This document shows, piece after piece, positions 45,594-53,899 of a stretch of 64,000 bases of DNA. Both the position numbers and the translations under genes were made by a program. This stretch comes from Leptolyngbya sp. Cla-17. Its GTDB lineage: Bacteria > Cyanobacteriota > Cyanobacteriia > Leptolyngbyales > Leptolyngbyaceae. Numbering within the stretch: the first letter of the stretch is position 1; each line of letters begins with the position of its first letter. The notes beneath the pieces were generated by a model. The model searched no databases and had not been told where the DNA came from. It saw only the letters and a list, made by a program, of their open reading frames with translations. The stretch lies in assembly GCF_016807185.1 (NCBI RefSeq), contig NZ_JAEVYN010000001.1, positions 62,001 through 126,000 of the forward strand. The letters are read 5' to 3'.

Positions 45594-46820
45594 ATGCTAT
45601 CTGCTTATATTCATATCCCGTTCTGTCGGCGACGCTGCTACTACTGCGACTTTCCTGTATCGGTAGTGGGAGATAAGAATCCGACGACGGGAGATCGCAT
45701 CAATGGCAGCAATTCCGGCACGATCGCGCGATATGTGGAGTTCCTGTGCCAAGAAATTCGGCAGCAGCCTCATGCCTCTATTCCTATCCAACCACTTAAC
45801 ACCATTTTCTTTGGTGGTGGAACTCCCTCCTTACTAGCAGTTGACCAAGTTGAGCAAGTTTTGCAAACGCTAGATCAGTGCTTTGGCATTGCCGCAAATG
45901 CAGAAATTTCGATGGAAGTCGATCCCGGTACATTCGATCAAGCGCAAATTTTTGGCTATCGCGCTGCCGGAGTCAATCGAGTCAGCGTTGGTGTTCAGGC
46001 ATTTCAAGAAAATCTACTGAAAGCCGCTGGGCGATCGCACACCACAGAAGACATTTACAGAGCGCTGGGCTATATTCATGCTGCTGGATTCACCAACATC
46101 AGCCTGGATTTGATTTCTGGACTGCCGCATCAAACCCTAGAAGATTGGGAAACAAACTTGGAAAAGGCGATCGCCCTCGCTCCTACTCATCTCTCCTGCT
46201 ACGATCTAACCGTGGAGTCAGTCACCGCCTTTGGTCGGCAATACAAGCCCGGTATCAAACCATTGCCCTCGGATGAAACTACGGCTGAAATGTATCGCAC
46301 GGCGCATCGAGTCTTGACTACCGCAGGCTATAGCCACTACGAAATTTCTAACTATGCCAAACCGGGCTACCCATGTCGCCACAACCTTGTTTACTGGGGA
46401 AACCGTCCATTTTATGGATTTGGCATGGGCGCAACCAGTTACATTTCAGGCGATCGCTTTGCCCGCCCCCGAAAAACTGGGGAGTATTATGAGTGGGTGG
46501 AATTAGGGGCTAGAGATCAAGGGGGAGGGGAAAGGCAAGAGAACGGGAATCTAGATTTGCTACTGGATACGCTGATGTTGGGGCTACGCTTGCAGAAGGG
46601 ATTGGCAATCGCGCCCTTGGTGGAAAGATTTGGAGAGGCAGAGATCGCGAGAGTGTGGCAGCGTTTGCAGCCTTATTGCAAAACTGGATGGGTCGCCATT
46701 GAGCCAGAAAACGCAATTGAGATGGCGGCGATCGAAAGAATCAAGCTCACCAATCCTGAAGGCTTCCTCTTTTCCAATGTTGTCCTTACAGATCTATTTG
46801 AGGAATTTGAAGAAGAGTAG
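45594..46820 (+). CDS. hemW: HemW-type radical SAM protein
   Basis: The 408-aa protein has the radical SAM cluster motif CRRRCYYC within YIHIPFCRRRCYYCDF, and the FFGGGTPSLL block. The HNLVYW motif (46390-46407) is the HNxxYW signature of HemW, a heme chaperone. It lacks the N-terminal extension of true HemN, so the label coproporphyrinogen III oxidase often given to it is less likely. Single-gene unit, divergent from the PIN-TRAM gene. Confidence 0.9.
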   Translation: MLSAYIHIPFCRRRCYYCDFPVSVVGDKNPTTGDRINGSNSGTIARYVEFLCQEIRQQPHASIPIQPLNTIFFGGGTPSLLAVDQVEQVLQTLDQCFGIAANAEISMEVDPGTFDQAQIFGYRAAGVNRVSVGVQAFQENLLKAAGRSHTTEDIYRALGYIHAAGFTNISLDLISGLPHQTLEDWETNLEKAIALAPTHLSCYDLTVESVTAFGRQYKPGIKPLPSDETTAEMYRTAHRVLTTAGYSHYEISNYAKPGYPCRHNLVYWGNRPFYGFGMGATSYISGDRFARPRKTGEYYEWVELGARDQGGGERQENGNLDLLLDTLMLGLRLQKGLAIAPLVERFGEAEIARVWQRLQPYCKTGWVAIEPENAIEMAAIERIKLTNPEGFLFSNVVLTDLFEEFEEE

Positions 46821-46875
46821 GCAAGAAAACAGGGATACAGCTATTGCCTGACCCCTGATTCTTGACTCCAGATCC

Positions 46876-47964
46876 CTACAATAGCCCTTGCATATCGGGG
46901 TTTGCTTGAATTTCTTTTAGCACTTGCTTAATATCCTGGGTGCGGTCTTTCTTCACAATCAGTGTTACTTTCCCATCTCGCACCACGACGACATCTTCTA
47001 GACCCAGAGTAACGATGACTTCTTCTGGATCGGAGGTGTAAAGTAAAGCGCCGCTGGTATCCAAGCCGACATGGGTTGCCAGTTCCACGTTGGGCTTGTC
47101 GCTTTTCATCAGGCGATCGATCGCGTTCCAATCCCCCAAGTCATCCCAGCCAAAAGATACGGGCAAGACGTATGCCTGTTGGGTTTTCTCCATCAGGGCA
47201 TAGTCAATGCTTTTCTTGGAAAGGGTGGGATAAATCGCCACGCCGCTTTCCTCTAGAGGAGACAAAATTTCGGGCGCATGGATTCGCAATTCATCCAGGG
47301 CTACGCCAGCCCGAAAGACGAACATGCCGCTGTTCCAGCTAAATTTGCCTGTTGCCAAAAATTGTTCTGCCGTGGCGCGATCAGGTTTTTCGGTAAAGCG
47401 ATCAACTCGATAAGCAGCAAAACCAGCCTCCCTCGTTGCAGTATCGGCTCCATAAATACCCTGCTTTTCGCCTTGCTGAATGTAGCCATACCCTGTAGCT
47501 GGATAGGTTGGGGCAATTCCCAACGTGACGATCGCGGGTTCCTTCAGGGCAAGCTCAGCAGCAGCAGCGAGAGTGGCTCGAAATGCCGCTTCATCGGCAA
47601 TCCAGTGATCCGCTGGGAAAAACCCTACGACCGCATCATCGCCATGACGACGAGCAATTTCCAGGGTACTCCAGGCAACCGCAGGGGCAGTATCTCGACC
47701 TTCGGGTTCAATCAACAGGTTGCTTTCTGGCATCTGAGGCAACTGTTCTCGCACAAGCTCTGCCAAGTGAGAGGCAGTCACCACCCAGACGGCGTCCCAA
47801 CTGCCTGCCATTTCTAGTAAGCGATCGGCGGTTGACTGCAACAGGCTTTTACCGCTGCCATCTAGGCTAAGGAACTGTTTGGGGCGACTGCGACGACTGA
47901 GGGGCCAGAAGCGCTCACCTTTGCCACCTGCCAAAATTACAGGGATTAAAGCGGGGGTGCTCAT
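46876..47964 (-). CDS. manC: Mannose-1-phosphate guanylyltransferase
   Basis: The enzyme makes GDP-mannose from GTP and mannose-1-phosphate for polysaccharides and GDP-fucose. The 362-aa product has the nucleotide-binding signature ILAGGKGERFWPLSRRSRPKQF, FFPADHWI and FTEKPDRATAEQFL. It lacks the C-terminal phosphomannose isomerase domain found in bifunctional forms. It converges on hemW and is separated from the AAA+ gene by about 266 bp that I cannot assign. Confidence 0.94.
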   Translation of the reverse strand: MSTPALIPVILAGGKGERFWPLSRRSRPKQFLSLDGSGKSLLQSTADRLLEMAGSWDAVWVVTASHLAELVREQLPQMPESNLLIEPEGRDTAPAVAWSTLEIARRHGDDAVVGFFPADHWIADEAAFRATLAAAAELALKEPAIVTLGIAPTYPATGYGYIQQGEKQGIYGADTATREAGFAAYRVDRFTEKPDRATAEQFLATGKFSWNSGMFVFRAGVALDELRIHAPEILSPLEESGVAIYPTLSKKSIDYALMEKTQQAYVLPVSFGWDDLGDWNAIDRLMKSDKPNVELATHVGLDTSGALLYTSDPEEVIVTLGLEDVVVVRDGKVTLIVKKDRTQDIKQVLKEIQANPDMQGLL

Positions 47965-48230
47965 GAAAATTCTCCGAACGTAGAGGATGGTTTAGCCGGG
48001 GGAGCGCGACGCGCACCACTAGTGTTCACAAGATTGCAACCATTTTCACAGCGCGATCGCAGCAATCTTCATCTCAACTTTGAACTTGCAAGCTGTTTTA
48101 CATTAGGTGCATAAAGCAGTAGCAATCAACACTCTTAGAAAAATTAGAATTCAATCAGCGCAGATACTCACCAAATAAATCTGATTGCTTTCACTTTGAA
48201 GATACAGCAGCGAGGGGAATACTAGCTACA

Positions 48231-49988
48231 TTAAGAGTCTTCGTTGAGGTCAAATTCGCGGCTCCAATCGGGGAAGTCTGCGTTGGGTAGCCGCCCATAA
48301 AGCTGAATCTGGCTGATGGCTTGCCAGGGCACTCGTTTGAGCAAACTTACCGTTAACGCTGACATTTCCACGGGATCAGGAGCAGGATCGCCTTCAAAAA
48401 TGACCTGGAGGCGATCGCCCATCATTCGCAGTTTGGCATCCACTCCCATGGGTTTAAGAGATTGCAGCATCAGCGTTGTCAACTGGTTTAGCGTCGCTTC
48501 AGGGCTTGATGTCGGAGTCTCTGCGGCAGAGCTATCAGCATCGTTTGTGATTGGAACCGGCGCGCGCATTGCCTGCCTGGGATCGACCACATTTGCCGCT
48601 GGAATGTCTTCTGGCAAAATGGTCGTCAAGATTTCATCAGTTAATGAATTAATCACGGCCAAACGATTTGCCTGCTGTTCAATCGTTTTCTCAAATAAAT
48701 TTCGTACCAGCCGTGCATTACCAAAGGTGCGATCGCGATTTTCATATAGCTCCATTAGCAACGTTTTCAATTTTTGATTTGCCTCTTCTGTGGGTAAAAA
48801 GTGGCTGTCTTTGGACATTTTTTTGAAGATAGCAACCAGCTCATCGGGCGTGTAATCATTGAAATAAAAGTAGCGATTGAAGCGCGATTTTAATCCAGGA
48901 TTCGATTCAACAAATCGCGCCATTTCATCTGTGTATCCGGCGGCAATCACCACTAAGCGACTGCGATAATCTTCCATCCGTTTCAGCAACACATCCACCG
49001 CTTCTTGCCCAAAATCGCGCGAGCTATCTGTGGGAACAAGCGCGTAAGCCTCATCCACAAACAACACGCCGTCCAAGGCTGATGTTACTTTTTCATCTAC
49101 TTTTTTGGCAGTGCCACCAATAAACTCTGCTACCATACCCGCGCGATCGGTTTCAACTAAATGCCCTTTGCTTAAAAAGCCTAGTGCTTTAAAGATTCGA
49201 CCCGTTAATCGAGCAACCGTCGTTTTTCCAGTTCCTGGTGGACCAGAAAATACAGAGTGTAGAGACACTGAAGTATTTGCTAATCCGCGTTCCGTACGAA
49301 CTTTTTGCACCTTCAAAAAATTGGTCAATGTGCGAATTTCTTCTTTAATATTTGTCATTCCAACCAATTGATTGAGCTCATCTAAAACCTTTTCTAGGCT
49401 TTCCGGCTCTTCCGGATCAGTCACTTTTGTCTGCGTCTCTTGTGGATTGCTAGGTGAGGTTTTTGAAGCACTTTCAGAGTTTTCGTAGGTGTGTAGGAGC
49501 TGCCAAATTGTTGCTAGTGCCCCCGCTTCTTCTAATGTGATATTCCCATCTGCCTTTACAACAGATTGAGCAAAACGGTAAAAGCTATTTACTGTTTTGT
49601 TTAGAAAATTTGTGCCCTTTTCCTCATCCATTTTTTTCAGCAGCAATGGCAAGGAAAGATTATTAGCTGTGGGCGCGTCTTTTTGCAGTTCCAATAGGAT
49701 TTTTATAGCTTCCTTTTGATATTTCAGCCGGACATCCGGTAAAAACTCCCACTGATCAAAGACGGCTTTCAGCCGTTCTTTATCTTGCTTAATTAAGGCA
49801 TACAGCGTGATAAAACCTAGGAGTTCATTGGCAGTAATCTCATTGTTACTTCGTCCACAAATCAACACAATTCGGGCTAAATCCGTTAGCAAAGAGCGTT
49901 CATATTCCTTGTTTATTTGCAGCAAAGGTAGAACTTCTGCATACAAGCTGTTGGCTTCTTGCTTAATCTCTCTTGTATCCATCTCCAT
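48231..49988 (-). CDS. CbbX-type AAA+ ATPase with TerB-like N-terminus
   Basis: The 585-aa protein has a helical N-terminal region with two blocks like TerB (NEITANELLGF and VKADGNITLEEAGAL). A linker leads to an AAA+ domain with Walker A GPPGTGKT (249-256), Walker B GVLFVDEAYAL, and the CbbX/CfxQ/SpoVK-type RFNRYFYFNDYTPDEL. The C-terminal 120 residues are of unknown fold. CbbX activates Rubisco in red-lineage organisms, but this protein is longer and no Rubisco gene is near. The upstream gene in the same direction has lost its own 3' end to an IS. Confidence 0.88.
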   Translation of the reverse strand: MEMDTREIKQEANSLYAEVLPLLQINKEYERSLLTDLARIVLICGRSNNEITANELLGFITLYALIKQDKERLKAVFDQWEFLPDVRLKYQKEAIKILLELQKDAPTANNLSLPLLLKKMDEEKGTNFLNKTVNSFYRFAQSVVKADGNITLEEAGALATIWQLLHTYENSESASKTSPSNPQETQTKVTDPEEPESLEKVLDELNQLVGMTNIKEEIRTLTNFLKVQKVRTERGLANTSVSLHSVFSGPPGTGKTTVARLTGRIFKALGFLSKGHLVETDRAGMVAEFIGGTAKKVDEKVTSALDGVLFVDEAYALVPTDSSRDFGQEAVDVLLKRMEDYRSRLVVIAAGYTDEMARFVESNPGLKSRFNRYFYFNDYTPDELVAIFKKMSKDSHFLPTEEANQKLKTLLMELYENRDRTFGNARLVRNLFEKTIEQQANRLAVINSLTDEILTTILPEDIPAANVVDPRQAMRAPVPITNDADSSAAETPTSSPEATLNQLTTLMLQSLKPMGVDAKLRMMGDRLQVIFEGDPAPDPVEMSALTVSLLKRVPWQAISQIQLYGRLPNADFPDWSREFDLNEDS

Positions 49989-50098
49989 CTCCTAAAGCAA
50001 AAAAATAATTAATTTGTGGGAATAACTGTTGCTGAAAACGCTATCAACGATGAGGTTAAATCGGTACTATTTTTTGCCAAGAAAAACTAGATTGAACC

Positions 50099-50146
50099 TT
50101 ATGGATTAATTCCTATCTCTTCCCATAGCCGCGTTAGTTGGTAACG
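50099..50146 (-). pseudogene. Detached 3' end of the IS-interrupted gene
   Basis: These 48 bp include one copy of the target duplication and encode the lost C-terminus (RYQLTRLWEEIGINP) with its TAA stop codon. It joins in frame to the fragment at 51298-51822 once the IS and one TAACG copy are removed. Confidence 0.8.
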
Positions 50147-51292
50147 CCCTCAGTACGGGACAAAAAGCTTGAAAGGATGAGCAGGGTAGGGTTTCATCAG
50201 AATTACCACACTCTGGAGAAACCCTATGAGCCAATATAGCGAATTAAAGCGAGTCCTCCAAGAACAATTGAACTGGCACGGAGCGAGGATTTCATTTCTG
50301 GCATTGTTCTTGTTAGCCTTGCTGAAAGTCAAGACAGTGAACTTGAGCGAACTGTGTGTAGGCTTTGGTGGTAGGGCATTGCCCGAATCGAGCTACAAGC
50401 GATTGCAGCGATTTTTCCGAGGGTTTGCGCTCGACGAAGCTCAACTGGCTAGCGTCGTGGTGAGTTGGATGCAGATTCCGGAGGACTGGGTGTTGAGCCT
50501 GGATCGCACCACCTGGAAATTTGGCACTCAGTGGTACAACATTTTGACTTTGGGCATAGTTCATGAAGGAGTTGCCTTCCCGGTACTGTGGTGGCTGTTG
50601 GACAAGCGGGGGAATTCCAACAGTGACGAGCGGATGCGGTTAATGGAGACCTTTGCCAAACGGTTCCCCACCGCTAGAGTGAACTACTTGTGTGCCGACC
50701 GCGAGTTCATTGGGCAAGCCTGGGTGCGCTATCTTCTACTCGAACCTACCCTCGCCTTTCGCTTACGGATTCGCAGCAGTGACCAGATTGAGCATGATGG
50801 CAGGGTGCTGGCGGCGCGAGTCGTCTTTGCCCATCTGCAACCCGGTCAATCCCAACAACTCACAGGCACCTGCCGAGTCTGGGGCTACCCAGTTGCCGTT
50901 GAAGCGCTACGACTTGATGATGGGGAGTTACTCGTGGTGATTGCTCCCCTCAAGGCGCAAGATTTGGTCAAAGACTATGCCTTGCGCTGGGGAATTGAAA
51001 CGCTGTTTGGTATTTTCAAAACTCGCGGGTTCTGTCTGGAATCGACGCACTTTACCGATGATAAACGGTTGAGTAAATTGTTTGCCTTGTTGACTTTAGC
51101 TTTATGTTGGGCGATGCGAACCGGGTTATGGTTGCATCAATGGCAGCCCATTAAGATTAAAAAACACGGTCGTCGCGCCAAAAGTCTGTTTCGCTTAGGG
51201 TTCGATTATTTGCGCCATTTGGTACTCAATCCATCCTTGTCCAATGAGTCCGACTTTGTGCAATCCCTACAACTTTTGTCCTGTACTTAGGG
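50147..51292 (+). mobile_element. IS4-family insertion sequence
   Basis: The ends are imperfect inverted repeats: CCCTCAGTACGGGACAAAA at 50147 and, reading inward from 51292, CCCTAAGTACAGGACAAAA. They are flanked by the direct repeat TAACG (50142-50146 and 51293-51297), a 5-bp target duplication. One intact transposase gene fills the element. It is inserted in the 3' end of the gene at 51822-50099, in opposite orientation to it. Confidence 0.93.
50226..51290 (+). CDS. IS4-family transposase
   Basis: The 354-aa transposase is uninterrupted. Asp residues lie in LSLDRTTWKFG and YLCADREFIG. The YREK-type signature lies in YALRWGIETLFGIFKTRGF, with Tyr, Arg, Glu and Lys at the expected spacing. 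The stop codon lies within the right terminal repeat. No frameshift is seen, so it may be active. Confidence 0.93.
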   Translation: MSQYSELKRVLQEQLNWHGARISFLALFLLALLKVKTVNLSELCVGFGGRALPESSYKRLQRFFRGFALDEAQLASVVVSWMQIPEDWVLSLDRTTWKFGTQWYNILTLGIVHEGVAFPVLWWLLDKRGNSNSDERMRLMETFAKRFPTARVNYLCADREFIGQAWVRYLLLEPTLAFRLRIRSSDQIEHDGRVLAARVVFAHLQPGQSQQLTGTCRVWGYPVAVEALRLDDGELLVVIAPLKAQDLVKDYALRWGIETLFGIFKTRGFCLESTHFTDDKRLSKLFALLTLALCWAMRTGLWLHQWQPIKIKKHGRRAKSLFRLGFDYLRHLVLNPSLSNESDFVQSLQLLSCT

Positions 51293-51822
51293 TAACGCCA
51301 TGCACTGAGGGTTTCTCCCCGTGCTTCGGCACTTGCTTTCATATCGCCCAGCAGTCCCTCTTCATAGAAACGGTCTAATGTTTGCAAAGTTGCTTCGAGA
51401 GATTGCCCTTGTTGTTTAGCAGCATAGACAATTTGACGAACTCTAGCTTCTATGAGGCGGCTAAAGCAATCACTGAAGCCCCGCTGACGAAGATGGAGCA
51501 GCCGTTGCACGGCGGAGACAAAATCTTCTGAATTTAAACCTGCACAACTATGTTGATAAACTCCCCACAAAACATCTTGTTGCAGGGCGTAACGGGTTTC
51601 TTGAGTGACATCAAAGTTATCTTCCATCAGTTGCTCAATAAACGGTTGAGCCTCTTGAGCCGGAGCGATCGCTATCAGTATGCGTAGCCATGACTGATCA
51701 TCCGACAGCAGCACTAGCAAGCGAAATTCGGGAGTATCTACTTGCCACGACCCAGGGGCTAATGTTTCGACCTTTTCTCCAAATAGCTGGCTCAGTTGAG
51801 TAGATAGTTCAGTTGAGATCAT
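51226..51822 (-). CDS. Unknown protein, C-terminus replaced by an IS4 insertion
   Basis: The present frame encodes 198 aa: 175 native residues (to ...GETLSAW) followed by about 23 residues read through the IS end. I do not recognise the family for certain; the N-terminal 120 residues suggest a YbjN/Tir-chaperone-like fold. Removing the IS and one TAACG copy restores a frame that reads RYQLTRLWEEIGINP and stops at 50099-50101, giving a 190-aa ancestral protein. It lies upstream of the AAA+ gene in the same direction (restored gap about 110 bp), so the pair was probably an operon. The insertion may also separate the AAA+ gene from its promoter. Confidence 0.82.
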   Translation of the reverse strand: MISTELSTQLSQLFGEKVETLAPGSWQVDTPEFRLLVLLSDDQSWLRILIAIAPAQEAQPFIEQLMEDNFDVTQETRYALQQDVLWGVYQHSCAGLNSEDFVSAVQRLLHLRQRGFSDCFSRLIEARVRQIVYAAKQQGQSLEATLQTLDRFYEEGLLGDMKASAEARGETLSAWRYPKYRTKVVGIAQSRTHWTRMD

Positions 51823-51923
51823 TGGTTTTTGAGTATATTCGCACAGTGCGATCGCTGTTACATCAAGCGAAAGGTGTAGGGATTAAATAATCAGGGTCAA
51901 CACCATCAGCAAGAGCGAGTGCC

Positions 51924-51959
51924 AAAAATAAAAAACTCCCCTGAAAGGGGTCAGGGGAG
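51924..51959 (-). terminator. Intrinsic terminator of the DUF4912 gene
   Basis: A perfect 9-bp stem (CTCCCCTGA 51936-51944 and TCAGGGGAG 51951-51959, loop 6 nt) is followed on the minus strand by a T-rich run of TTTTTATTTTTGG. It lies 33 nt behind the stop codon of the 51993-53591 gene. This is the best terminator in the window. Confidence 0.88.
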
Positions 51960-51992
51960 GCAAACGTAAAGGGAAACTTTAACGAAAAAAAG

Positions 51993-53591
51993 CTAAGAAA
52001 TCCATTCCTCAACCGCGTCTTCCTTCGTGTTAGCCCGGCGCTCTGGAGTTTCTCGATTGAATTTCATATGAATTGCTCGCATTTGCTCACCATCTGCGGC
52101 AACCGCCATGATTGGATAGTCAATTAGTCCATCCTGGAAAGACATTTGAAAACGGAAAGTGCCATCCGCGTTGAGCGAGATCGGGCGACCACCCACCGTC
52201 ACCGTAGCATCTGGCTCTGTAGCTCCATACACAATCAACTCTGCGTCTGCAATCAGCCAAAATTGACGGGGACGACTGATGGGTAAAGAGGCTGAGAAGC
52301 CCACACCCGACATACCGACACCCGACATGCCGACTCCTGACATACCCACACCCGACATACCGACTCCTGACATACCCACACCAGAGGCTGTCATGCCGAC
52401 ACCCGACATACCGACTCCTGACATGCCAGCCCCAGACATGCCGACTCCTGACATGCCGACACCCGACATACCGACTCCTGACATACCCACACCAGAGGCT
52501 GTCATGCCGACACCCGACATGCCGACTCCTGAGATGCCAGCCCCAGACATACCCACACCAGAGGCTGTCATGCCAATGCCAGAGGCTGTCATGCCAGATC
52601 CAGACATGGTTATACCTACGCCAGACATGCCAGTTCCGGACATTGTGACTGCACCGGGGGCCGCCCATTGACCAGAGCCAGAAGCCAGCACATAAGAACT
52701 CACAGATTGCTGGATTGATCCAGCCACATGTTGAACTGATCCAGCCACATGTTGAGTTGAGCCTGGGACTTGCGCCTGTTGCATGGAGCTATAAATAGAA
52801 ATCGATCCTGCAATATGATCAGCCTGCTTAACTTCGGTTAATTCAGCGATTGGCTCATAAGTAGAAACCGATGGATTAACAGTCATCCGTTTTCCTGGAG
52901 CGGTCAAAGCAGCATAGGTTTTGTCCTGCAATTCTTCTTCCCATGGAACCGTGATGAAGTAGTCTTCAATCCAATCAGATGGATAGATAGGCGGAATCCG
53001 TACGGGGGCTGAGCGCGCCAAAACTAACCAACGCCCATCGGCACAGCGATAGCCAATATCGATTACATAGTCGCGATCGCTAACGGGAATTGGCAAATAC
53101 CATTCCTGCGCTAGCTCATCGCAGGGATACTCCTGAATGCTATGGGGTGCTTGAACCAGGAGACTAACATCGGTCACATCATAAATACGAAGGGCAAGTT
53201 GCTGCCCTCCTTGCTGCCGTAATTCTTGCTTGGCTGCGAAGGAAATATCCCAGTAGGTATACGCCCACTGTGGGTCACGGGGCATGAGTACAATTCGGCT
53301 GTCGCCATAGCCTTGGGGTAAATCAGGTAAGCCTTCATCAACAGATGCTAATGCTCCTCCGGTACGGTCATCTTGACCCACATTAAATTTGGCAGTTTCC
53401 ACTACCTCTTGAGGTGCTCTTTCTCGTTGAGCTGCAATTGCGCCTTGTTGCTGCATTGCTTGAATTGCTTGAATTGCCGCCAATAGCTGATCTTTACGCA
53501 TCCGGCTATAGCGAGAAACACCACATTCACTGGCGACTCTACGAAGTTGCCGTAGCGTCATTTCATCAATGGGAAGACGTTCTGTAGACAT
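51993..53591 (-). CDS. DUF4912 protein with long Gly-Met-Ser repeat
   Basis: The 532-aa protein starts at the ATG 53591 (a TTG at 53609 is less likely). A SAP/Rho-N-like segment (residues about 6-45, LRQLRRVASECGVSRYSRMRK) may bind nucleic acid. A DUF4912 domain follows (about 85-230, with SRIVLMPRDPQWAYTYWDI and VIDIGYRCADGRWLVLARS). Then comes a linker and about 115 residues of MSGVG-type pentapeptides with MTASG variants. The last 90 residues are a second beta-rich domain that resembles a DUF4912 half (WLIADAELIVYGATEPDATV). Function unknown. An intrinsic terminator follows. Confidence 0.85.
   Translation of the reverse strand: MSTERLPIDEMTLRQLRRVASECGVSRYSRMRKDQLLAAIQAIQAMQQQGAIAAQRERAPQEVVETAKFNVGQDDRTGGALASVDEGLPDLPQGYGDSRIVLMPRDPQWAYTYWDISFAAKQELRQQGGQQLALRIYDVTDVSLLVQAPHSIQEYPCDELAQEWYLPIPVSDRDYVIDIGYRCADGRWLVLARSAPVRIPPIYPSDWIEDYFITVPWEEELQDKTYAALTAPGKRMTVNPSVSTYEPIAELTEVKQADHIAGSISIYSSMQQAQVPGSTQHVAGSVQHVAGSIQQSVSSYVLASGSGQWAAPGAVTMSGTGMSGVGITMSGSGMTASGIGMTASGVGMSGAGISGVGMSGVGMTASGVGMSGVGMSGVGMSGVGMSGAGMSGVGMSGVGMTASGVGMSGVGMSGVGMSGVGMSGVGMSGVGFSASLPISRPRQFWLIADAELIVYGATEPDATVTVGGRPISLNADGTFRFQMSFQDGLIDYPIMAVAADGEQMRAIHMKFNRETPERRANTKEDAVEEWIS
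52303..52640 (-). repeat. 15-bp coding tandem repeat
   Basis: About 22 near-identical 15-bp units encode GVGMS/MSGVG pentapeptides, with some MTASG and MSGAG variants. Because the unit is a multiple of three without stops, it also leaves an open frame of the PTPDI type on the plus strand. The array is likely to vary in length between strains. Confidence 0.9.
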
Positions 53592-53899
53592 TGCTGATAG
53601 GGGCTCCAACTAGGCGAAAGGATAAAAACGACTTTCTATAAAAACTTATGATCTCTAACTAATGCCGGATGGCAAACCAGGTATTTTGACGCATCAGGAT
53701 TAAATTGTTAAAACAATGTTGCAAGAAAGCCGAATCAGGGTCAAGGGCTAGAACAAAGAAATTTGAAGCGTTTAACGGATGCTTAAGCGATCGAGAGATC
53801 AATATGTCATGATTTTCTGACATATTGATCTCAATGGGGATCATCAATTCGATTTAAGCGGATTGAACGGCACAACTCGATATACTCAGAGGGCACAGT
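53592..53899. other. Divergent intergenic region with perfect inverted repeat
   Basis: About 308 bp between the DUF4912 gene (minus) and the DUF2993 gene (plus). It contains the 15-bp inverted repeat described separately and no gene I can support. Confidence 0.6.
53795..53832. repeat. Perfect 15-bp inverted repeat
   Basis: GAGATCAATATGTCA (53795-53809) and its exact complement (53818-53832) flank an 8-nt AT-rich spacer. No T-run follows on either strand, so it is not a plain terminator. It lies 204 bp upstream of the DUF4912 start and 68 bp upstream of the DUF2993 start, and could be an operator, a cruciform or a 5' UTR hairpin. Confidence 0.9.

Noticed and set aside
48231..49988. Rubisco activase CbbX
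   Set aside because: Only the AAA+ core is alike; the protein is about twice as long and no Rubisco or carboxysome gene is near.
52300..52650. Possible CRISPR array
   Set aside because: The units are directly adjacent, 15 bp, in frame and without unique spacers; this is a coding repeat.
52279..52671. 130-codon plus-strand frame of PTPD repeats
   Set aside because: It is the mirror of the 15-bp repeat of the DUF4912 gene; a stop-free multiple-of-three repeat is open in several frames.
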